Shown piece after piece: positions 31,143 to 36,410 of a stretch of 49,201 bases of DNA. This stretch comes from a virus: IMG/VR virus record IMGVR_UViG_3300043449_001335, positions 1-49,201 of that record; one strand, given 5' to 3'. The notes below the pieces were generated by a model. That model was not told where the DNA came from, made no database searches, and worked only from the letters and a program-made list of their open reading frames with translations. A program made the translations under genes and the position numbers. Numbering within the stretch: position 1 is the first letter of the stretch; each line of letters opens with the position of its first letter.

Positions 31143-31864
31143 TACTTATACTCTTTACGGCTTCTAAACTTATTCTTATACCCATTACTAAAGGTACTAC
31201 GCAAACTGTGACGCTGAGGAATGATGTCCTTCTTGGTTGCTTCATAGCTCTCAATCTTCATCTGCCAGTCTTCTCTCTTAAAAGGAATTACCTGAGCGAT
31301 TGGCGTTCCTTGTGGGATTACGCCCTTGAAGCCTTTTTCTACCCAGAACGAGAAGTGCCCATCAGTAGCAAACCCATCTGTATCTACAAGTCCTGCCACA
31401 GCAAACAGTGGAGATGTATCGCCATGTAGCGGTTGCATAATTAGTGTGCTATAGCCCTTTGGTGTCTTTACCATCCAGAATGGCATAATTCTTAGAAGAT
31501 CTTGGTGCCACTTTTCTCCATAAGGATATTTTTCGTACTGTCTACGTTCATGCGAAGCGAACATATCACCCTTGAACTTTGACATAGCCAAAGGAATTTG
31601 CCAAGTAAGCTTTTCTCCAGTTGCATCTACAAAGACATCCATAGGAAGTCTTAGCGTATATCCTGCTGTAATTGCATCAAAAATTGGCATACACTTCTTT
31701 ACAGTGCTTGCAGGCTGACCTGTCTGTGCCATCATTTCACCTGAATCAATTGATCCTGGTGTATCCTTGTACCACTGTGGTAGATTCTTAGATCCTGGTG
31801 TTGGCTCTGGTACGAAACTTTCTACATCATCATTCAATGGGTAGAACTGTATTATATTTGTCAT
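31142..31864 (-). CDS. hypothetical protein, tandem paralogue of 30357-31142 (240 aa)
   Basis: Shows KKCMPIFDAITAGYTLRLPM, GYSTLIMQPLHGDTSPLF and FWVEKGFKGVIPQGTPIAQVIPFKREDWQ, matching the next gene block for block. MPEWYRHL-type and LPQWYKDTPG segments also correspond. The pair arose by duplication. A role in the operon's chemistry is possible but unproven. A TGATATAAT box overlaps the upstream gene near 31884-31892. Confidence 0.62.
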   Translation of the reverse strand: MTNIIQFYPLNDDVESFVPEPTPGSKNLPQWYKDTPGSIDSGEMMAQTGQPASTVKKCMPIFDAITAGYTLRLPMDVFVDATGEKLTWQIPLAMSKFKGDMFASHERRQYEKYPYGEKWHQDLLRIMPFWMVKTPKGYSTLIMQPLHGDTSPLFAVAGLVDTDGFATDGHFSFWVEKGFKGVIPQGTPIAQVIPFKREDWQMKIESYEATKKDIIPQRHSLRSTFSNGYKNKFRSRKEYK

Positions 31865-32519
31865 AGAATTCCTTTACTCTTTCTACTATTATATCACTTG
31901 CATAAAAAACTATGTCGAACATAGCTGATTGTCTTGGTATCTTGCCAAAATCTGGACTAACCATGTGTGGGCCAACTTTCCTAAAATTAAAAGGAACAAA
32001 CGGAGGCTCTACATATTTTACTGATTGATCTATCTTGGCAAACCTATGTCTAATCGGATAAGTATTAAATGGTGTAACTATTGGAGATGGCTCAATAAAA
32101 ACTTCAACGTTCTCATCTATTATCCATGGAACATAAAATTTGTAGGTTCCATCAAAACAATCCTGTGCTTTTAGATCAAGTTTAGTATTGTAATACTGCC
32201 TCATCCAAGGTCTATCTCTATTTATAAATCCTTCGTGCTCGTGGATTAAAAGAAACATTTCTGCATGGTTGCCTTGGCGAAGTCTAACTATATTATTTTC
32301 AATACTAATAAGCTGTGGTGGTGGAACCAAAGCTTCTACGTATTTATTAATAGGCTTGATTACTTGATCTAAATATGGACCAGTTCTTATTCTATTAAAG
32401 TTCATCCAGAATTCGGGTATGCCAGACTTAAAGCATATGTCCACAAACTGTGGGTCTTTGGTGTCATACCATACTGTAAATGTTGGTGCTTCACCAGTTG
32501 TTATCTGAGGCTTTTCCAT
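31830..32519 (-). CDS. hypothetical protein heading the modification operon (229 aa)
   Basis: MEKPQITTGEAPTFTVWYDT, EFWMNFNRIRTGPYLDQ and WIIDENVEVFIEPSPIVTPF. The YPIRHRFAKIDQSVKYVEPPFVP segment is beta-rich. The start at 32519 follows GAAAGG at 7 nt. It overlaps the next gene by 35 nt and is the first gene of the chain of overlapping genes that ends with the carbamoyltransferase. A TATACT box lies about 20 nt upstream. No family recognised; a distant relation to the two following genes cannot be excluded. Confidence 0.55.
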   Translation of the reverse strand: MEKPQITTGEAPTFTVWYDTKDPQFVDICFKSGIPEFWMNFNRIRTGPYLDQVIKPINKYVEALVPPPQLISIENNIVRLRQGNHAEMFLLIHEHEGFINRDRPWMRQYYNTKLDLKAQDCFDGTYKFYVPWIIDENVEVFIEPSPIVTPFNTYPIRHRFAKIDQSVKYVEPPFVPFNFRKVGPHMVSPDFGKIPRQSAMFDIVFYASDIIVERVKEFYDKYNTVLPIE

Positions 32520-32567
32520 ATCCAAACCTTTCTAAGTAACAAGTATACCACTTTTACTGGTGATTTG

Positions 32568-32638
32568 CACTCTCCCCTGGATTCGAACCAAGATTCCCAG
32601 GGCCAAAACCTGGTGTCCTGCCATTGGACGAGGAGAGT
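32568..32638 (-). tRNA. tRNA-Gln (UUG)
   Basis: Acceptor ACTCTCC pairs with GGAGAGT, the D stem is GTCC/GGAC, the anticodon loop TTTTGGC gives UUG, and the T arm is CTTGG-TTCGAAT-CCAGG. CCA is not encoded. It lies between the modification operon and the plus-strand methylase gene. Confidence 0.93.
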
Positions 32639-32663
32639 CTAGAAAGCATTGCCTTCTATATAA

Positions 32664-32672
32664 TGATATACT
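32664..32672 (+). promoter_or_regulatory. extended -10 box TGATATACT for leaderless transcript
   Basis: On the plus strand, TGATATACT ends 7 nt before the ATG at 32680. Confidence 0.55.
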
Positions 32673-32679
32673 ATTTTTT

Positions 32680-33399
32680 ATGGGATTGCTGACGGTTGGA
32701 TGTTTTCATCTTGGGAATAAATTAGACATATCTTTTACTACAAGAAATGCTATAGACTCTGCAGACTTGCTAGTTATAGAAAATAATGTAGATCATAGAT
32801 TTAGCTATAAGACAATGCTAGAAGACAACATGGACATATTCTTTAATGATAATACAAACAAAGATAGGGTTATTATTGAATACAAAACAGCTATGTTAGA
32901 CTTACTACCCGAAGCTGAGATATTTAAAAGATACCTTAGTGAGGGCAAGAATGTTGTAATTCTAAGTGATGAGGGATCTCCTTTGATAGATGATAGTGGA
33001 ACTTTGGCAATTAAAATGGCTAGAAGTCTTGGACATGAAGTTAAATTCTTACCTGGACCAGTAACTCCAATACTTGTTTATTCTAATGCTTTTAAATTTA
33101 TACTAGAGTTTCCACATTTAGTTAATGGATTTTGCTTTATTGCAGCAAGATCACATGATGAAGAAAGTTTAAACAAAGTTAGAAAAGCACTTGATGCAGG
33201 GATTAGTGTTGTCCTAAACTTTACACAGACTTGGGAAAACTCTAGATTAGATCTTTTATTTGGAAATAGAAAAGTAATTCTTTGTCTTGACTTAACCCTA
33301 GATACTGAGAAGGTTTGGGTTTCTCAGCTTAGCAAAGTTAATACTTACACATCTAATGGTGGAGTTTTATCTATGCTTCTTTTACCAGACCTTGCATAA
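32680..33399 (+). CDS. second tetrapyrrole methylase family (RsmI-like) protein
   Basis: GKNVVILSDEGSPLIDDSGTLAIKMARSLGHEVKFLPGPVTPILVYSNAF matches the RsmI/tetrapyrrole-methylase SAM-binding core; FCFIAARSHDEESLNKVRKA follows the pattern of the later RsmI strand/helix. 239 aa. The two RsmI-like proteins in the window are dissimilar enough to suggest separate substrates. The start is leaderless-type. It could methylate rRNA, tRNA or a small molecule. Confidence 0.75.
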   Translation: MGLLTVGCFHLGNKLDISFTTRNAIDSADLLVIENNVDHRFSYKTMLEDNMDIFFNDNTNKDRVIIEYKTAMLDLLPEAEIFKRYLSEGKNVVILSDEGSPLIDDSGTLAIKMARSLGHEVKFLPGPVTPILVYSNAFKFILEFPHLVNGFCFIAARSHDEESLNKVRKALDAGISVVLNFTQTWENSRLDLLFGNRKVILCLDLTLDTEKVWVSQLSKVNTYTSNGGVLSMLLLPDLA

Positions 33400-33403
33400 C
33401 TTG

Positions 33404-33475
33404 TAGTCCCAAGGGGAATCGAACCCCTCCCACCGCCGTGAAAGGGCAGCGTTCTAACCGATAAACTATGGGACC
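33404..33475 (-). tRNA. tRNA-Glu (UUC)
   Basis: Acceptor GGTCCCA/TGGGACT, anticodon loop CTTTCAC giving UUC, T loop TTCGATT. No CCA encoded. It is the last of the leftward array. Confidence 0.93.
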
Positions 33476-33476
33476 C

Positions 33477-33551
33477 TGGAGCCTTCTGTCAGGATTGAAC
33501 TGACGACCTACGCATTACAAGTGCGTTGCTCTACCACTGAGCTAAGAAGGC
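33477..33551 (-). tRNA. tRNA-Thr (UGU)
   Basis: Acceptor GCCTTCT/AGAAGGC, anticodon loop CTTGTAA giving UGU, T loop TTCAATC. CCA is encoded. One base separates it from tRNA-Glu. Confidence 0.93.
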
Positions 33552-33552
33552 G

Positions 33553-33626
33553 TGGCAGGGATAGTAGGAATCGAACCCACATCAACGGGTTTGGAAGCCG
33601 TTGTGTTACCATTACACTATATCCCA
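33553..33626 (-). tRNA. tRNA-Trp (CCA), alternative reading Gly (UCC)
   Basis: Encoded CCA, G73 discriminator and the TATCCCT acceptor strand, with canonical D-arm spacing, place CCA in the anticodon (loop TTCCAAA), as in tRNA-Trp. The 1:72 position is T-T and the 31:39 pair is C-C. Shifting the loop by one base would give UCC (Gly), which fits the stem less well. Confidence 0.7.
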
Positions 33627-33627
33627 G

Positions 33628-33701
33628 TGCTCCTCACAGGAGTCGAACCTGTAACACCTAGATCCTAAATCTAGTGCCTCTACCAATTGGGCTAGAGAAG
33701 C
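33628..33701 (-). tRNA. tRNA-Leu (UAG) with short variable loop
   Basis: Acceptor GCTTCTC/GAGGAGC, anticodon loop TTTAGGA giving UAG, variable region only GTGTT, T arm ACAGG-TTCGACT-CCTGT. Bacterial leucine tRNAs normally have a long variable arm, so this is unusual; amino-acid identity rests on the anticodon. No CCA encoded. Confidence 0.8.
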
Positions 33702-33872
33702 ATTTGCCAATCGTGGTCACCTTTTGGTTAAGGAACTATTCCCATTGGCTGTTATACCTAGTGGATTAGCAGAGCAATCTCCATCGGGCTGAATCCCTTC
33801 GTATGATGCGTCCACAGAGTAGGTTTCGGTATAACAATCTCCACATAAGTTATTCAGACTTATGCTTCTGAG
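33702..33872. other. spacer in tRNA array with 9-bp inverted repeat
   Basis: No long gene. TGTTATACC near 33753 and GGTATAACA near 33828 form a perfect 9-bp inverted repeat, CATAAGT/ACTTATG form a 7-bp hairpin near 33843-33863, and CAATCTCCA occurs twice. A protein-like frame without a good start lies on the minus strand at 33717-33815. Confidence 0.4.
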
Positions 33873-33946
33873 CGATCCTGACCAGACTTGAACTGGCGAC
33901 CCCTACCGTGACAGGGTAGTGCTCTAACCAACTGAGCTACAGGACC
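33873..33946 (-). tRNA. tRNA-Asp (GUC)
   Basis: Acceptor GGTCCTG/CAGGATC (one G-U), anticodon loop CTGTCAC giving GUC, T loop TTCAAGT. CCA not encoded. Confidence 0.93.
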
Positions 33947-33954
33947 AAAAGTGA

Positions 33955-34025
33955 GTAGGTGGATTGCCTTTTACCACCAGTGCCTAGTCAATACGGTTCT
34001 CAAGTACCGCTTTGAGCACACCTAC
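33955..34025 (-). ncRNA. tRNA-sized structured element, not a standard tRNA
   Basis: On the minus strand GTAGGTG and CACCTAC close a 71-nt element with a 7-pair stem. It is followed by TG and a D-arm-like hairpin CTCAA-AGCGGTAC-TTGAG. No T loop (TTCRA) and no convincing anticodon arm are present. It sits between tRNA-Asp and tRNA-Asn, so it may be a decayed or highly divergent tRNA. Confidence 0.35.
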
Positions 34026-34134
34026 CGTTTGTCCGCTAAGACGATCCGCTAAGATCCGATAGTACCTTATTCCCCCCATTTGACTTTAGGAATTATTCGG
34101 TCATACTCCACACCAACCGTCATTGATGTGTTTG

Positions 34135-34207
34135 CTGCCCCACCTGGGATCGAACCAGGGACCTGCCGATTAACAGTCGGACGCTCTGCCAGCTGAGCTA
34201 TAGGGCA
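34135..34207 (-). tRNA. tRNA-Asn (GUU)
   Basis: Acceptor TGCCCTA/TGGGGCA (one G-U), anticodon loop CTGTTAA giving GUU, T loop TTCGATC. CCA not encoded. It is the first tRNA of the leftward array. Confidence 0.93.
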
Positions 34208-34325
34208 TTAGTGATGGGAGAAGACAACGCCCATCTCGTCAGAGTAATTACCTCACGCAGCCCCCTAATACTTTACCTAGGAATATTAACGAACTTACGG
34301 TCATGCTCTCTATTTTGTTATAATA
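34208..34325 (-). other. leader region of tRNA array with hairpin
   Basis: No gene. GATGGG and CCCATC (34213-34235) form a 6-pair hairpin with an 11-nt loop. The array transcript probably enters from the right; a weak TTGACA...TACCAT promoter may lie in the end of the subtilase gene. It could be a processing site. Confidence 0.35.
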
Positions 34326-35129
34326 CTATGGTATCACAAACACAATACCTTTGTCAAGCTTCTCAGACAAATATTTTGTAGCAACTGCAACATTTGCAGA
34401 TGAAGTTGTCTGCGGAACAAGTCCAAAGATATTTGACTTGTATGAAAATACGTTTGCTGGTAGTGAACCAACCATATCAGTATTGATATCACGACTTGAT
34501 GATGGGATATAGGCACCACCAACACCAGAGCCAACAGATACGGTCTCAGTAATGCATGCTGGATATGATACTGGCTTTGATGCTCCGTTATTTCCAGTTG
34601 CAGCAAAGAAAGGAATGCCAGCACTCTTTAGGGTAGCAATGCTTGTACGAATCTGTGGATCAACTACCGCAATGTTGGTTAGTCCAAAATTAGAAAGCTT
34701 ACAGTCGCCAATCTTTGTCATGTTGCCACTAAGACTATATGAGAATGAAACTGCACCAACGGTTGCTTTGTTTGCCTCTACCCACTTAAGTGCCAAAAGT
34801 AAAGTATTGCCAGACACGCCAGAAACAGCACCCTTAGTTGATACATCTGATGCACGAATAACTGTAAGACTAAGTGTTGGATTCTGCTTTAGTGCAATCT
34901 CAGCCATTGCTGTTCCATGGTTGGATGCGTCAGATACTGACTTTGAGATGGCTCCCTTATTCAAACACTTGTCAGATGCAACACAAACCTGAGTTACAGA
35001 TAATGGCAACTTGGACAAATCAAAATAGCTGTCAATGATAACAAGTGATTTTGTGTCTGCCTGTGCTGGTGTTGCGAATGATGCAGCAAGTAATGCTGCA
35101 GAAATTACTGCATAGATTGTTTTCTTCAT
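34326..35129 (-). CDS. secreted subtilase-like serine protease (S8)
   Basis: A signal peptide MKKTIYAVISAALLAASFAT...AQA precedes a subtilase core with Asp in VIIDSYFD, His in NHGTAMAEIAL, the oxyanion Asn in FFAATGNNGAS, and Ser in TTSSANVAVATK. At 267 aa it is compact and lacks a propeptide. It would act outside the cell, and is uncommon in phages. It may degrade a host surface protein, process virion parts, or act on competitors. No clear ribosome binding site (AAGGG two bases away). Confidence 0.82.
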   Translation of the reverse strand: MKKTIYAVISAALLAASFATPAQADTKSLVIIDSYFDLSKLPLSVTQVCVASDKCLNKGAISKSVSDASNHGTAMAEIALKQNPTLSLTVIRASDVSTKGAVSGVSGNTLLLALKWVEANKATVGAVSFSYSLSGNMTKIGDCKLSNFGLTNIAVVDPQIRTSIATLKSAGIPFFAATGNNGASKPVSYPACITETVSVGSGVGGAYIPSSSRDINTDMVGSLPANVFSYKSNIFGLVPQTTSSANVAVATKYLSEKLDKGIVFVIP

Positions 35130-35143
35130 ACCCTTTTGTCTCT

Positions 35144-35323
35144 CTATTCTTTGATCTTAATTACTGGGCAACACGGATCTCCACCGTCTTCCCACTCTTG
35201 TTCTTCTTCTTCTGTCATGTATGGATCACCGTCATGGGTGTAGCAGAATGGTTCAGTTACCCATCCCTTTTCAATACCGTGTTGTAGCCAATCCCACAAC
35301 TCATCAAAGTTTTTATCTGTCAT
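35144..35323 (-). CDS. small acidic actinophage-type protein (59 aa)
   Basis: MTDKNFDELWDWLQHGIEKG, then WVTEPFCYTHDGDPYMTEEE and EQEWEDGGDPCCPVIKIKE. It resembles small proteins often seen in actinophages and actinobacteria (WVTEPFC..HD, EEEEQEWE..GDPC). Two C-terminal cysteines. The start has a TTGACA-N17-TATTAT promoter 6 nt upstream and no binding site, a second clear leaderless example. Confidence 0.72.
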   Translation of the reverse strand: MTDKNFDELWDWLQHGIEKGWVTEPFCYTHDGDPYMTEEEEQEWEDGGDPCCPVIKIKE

Positions 35324-35329
35324 ATAAAT

Positions 35330-35358
35330 ATAATAACACTAAAGGCTGACAATGTCAA
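35330..35358 (-). promoter_or_regulatory. strong promoter for leaderless small-protein transcript
   Basis: TTGACA (35358-35353), 17-base spacer, TATTAT (35335-35330), then 6 nt and the ATG at 35323. It overlaps the 3' end of the Ntn-hydrolase gene. Confidence 0.7.
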
Positions 35359-35860
35359 CTTGACCACGACAACTTGGTGAGAATTTTACTGCTGCCTCAA
35401 CAGCTTTCTCGACACGCTTCTTTGGATCTTTAAGGTGTTCTGTTGTAAATAGAGATCCATATGCATATGATGCACCAGAACCCATAGCAATGTAATCTTG
35501 TGTGTATTGGTTTAATGACATATCAACAGCATCATGTTCGTATATCTTACCCTTAACAGCAATGATCAGTGCAAAGTCTGAATCTTTTCCTGTATCTACC
35601 CACCAATTTTCATAAAATACTTTAAGAGACATTAAGAAGTCAGTGTACATAAATTTATCTAAATCGCCTTTGGGTGCTGGTGGCTTAAAGTTATATCGCA
35701 TTCTATCGCCATCCATTGCACCACAGTAACCAAACAGGTACTCTCCAGTTTTCCAAACTTTGGGGGATGTTAGTGTCATAATTACATCATCAGTGGATGC
35801 AGCACGTTCACCTGCCATAAATATTTTGTCATCTTGACGGACTACAGCAATACAGGTCAT
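35339..35860 (-). CDS. Ntn-hydrolase, proteasome beta/HslV-like
   Basis: MTCIAVVRQDDKIFMAGERAASTDD, LTSPKVWKTGEYLFGYCGA and DYIAMGSGASYAYGSLFTTE match proteasome/HslV-type Ntn hydrolases. The second residue Thr (after Met removal) would be the nucleophile. 173 aa. Phage members are known but untested. It has its own strong promoter. Possible roles are protein turnover or amidase-like chemistry. The Thr-Cys pair at the N-terminus leaves the nucleophile open. Confidence 0.78.
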   Translation of the reverse strand: MTCIAVVRQDDKIFMAGERAASTDDVIMTLTSPKVWKTGEYLFGYCGAMDGDRMRYNFKPPAPKGDLDKFMYTDFLMSLKVFYENWWVDTGKDSDFALIIAVKGKIYEHDAVDMSLNQYTQDYIAMGSGASYAYGSLFTTEHLKDPKKRVEKAVEAAVKFSPSCRGQVDIVSL

Positions 35861-35864
35861 GAAA

Positions 35865-35930
35865 AATGTCCCCCAGCTTTCTGTGTTTTAGGTACATACC
35901 TATTATACATGAGCCAGGGGACATTGTCAA
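35865..35930 (-). promoter_or_regulatory. consensus promoter enclosed by 9-bp inverted repeat
   Basis: TTGACA (35930-35925), 17-base spacer and TATAAT (35907-35902) form a consensus promoter for the Ntn hydrolase. AATGTCCCC in the spacer and GGGGACATT in the leader (35917-35925 and 35865-35873 on the plus strand) are inverted copies flanking the -10. A GGGGGA binding site precedes the ATG. Confidence 0.7.
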
Positions 35931-35946
35931 TGACTATCGATAATGT

Positions 35947-36237
35947 CTACTTAACTTGTTTCTTATCGACTGTTGCAAAAGCGTCATTAATTTCAGCGAT
36001 TGTGAGCTTGCCATCGTCAAGAAATGCTCGTGCAAGCTTTTCTACGACTGTGGCTACGCCCAACAAACCTGCAAGAAATACTGCCTGTGCGGTATCAATA
36101 CCTACGACAGCTCCTGCTCCAAGAACTCCAAGACCATTTGCAGCAAATACTGCAACGATTCTCATGAGAACATTAGACAAGGCCTTCTGACCCTGGGGTT
36201 TTGCTGGCACTGTTCCTGCTTCTTTTTTAATTGCCAT
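35947..36237 (-). CDS. holin-like membrane protein (96 aa)
   Basis: MAIKKEAGTVPAKPQGQKAL leads to two hydrophobic stretches (about 24-48 and 50-66, through AANGLGVLGAGAVVG and QAVFLAGLLGVATV) then a helical tail. Small actinophage proteins of this type are often called holins by position and topology; that is inferred only. ATG shares one base with the stop of the next small membrane gene, after GAGGAAG. Confidence 0.6.
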   Translation of the reverse strand: MAIKKEAGTVPAKPQGQKALSNVLMRIVAVFAANGLGVLGAGAVVGIDTAQAVFLAGLLGVATVVEKLARAFLDDGKLTIAEINDAFATVDKKQVK

Positions 36238-36410
36238 TAGTCTTCCTCTTCTCTATTTCTAATCGGATAGGTAACAACCCATGCGAACAGGGTTCCTAAT
36301 ATCGCATACCCAACAATCGTTTTGGCACTACCATCAAGGACTACCCAGGCAATAAACATGCCAAGAAGTGTCCATAGCTGGTCTACCATATCTTTAAAGA
36401 ATTTAACCAT
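36237..36410 (-). CDS. two-span membrane protein (57 aa)
   Basis: MVKFFKDMVDQLWTLLGMFI, then AWVVLDGSAKTIVGYAILGT and LFAWVVTYPIRNREEED: two membrane helices and an acidic end. The ATG overlaps the previous stop by 8 nt (ATGGTTAA) after AGGAGATCAA. It is coupled to the following holin-like gene, so both may act as a membrane pair. It is easily missed for its size. Confidence 0.68.
   Translation of the reverse strand: MVKFFKDMVDQLWTLLGMFIAWVVLDGSAKTIVGYAILGTLFAWVVTYPIRNREEED

Noticed and set aside
33955-34025. Additional tRNA gene
   Set aside because: No T loop and no credible anticodon arm; listed as an RNA element instead.
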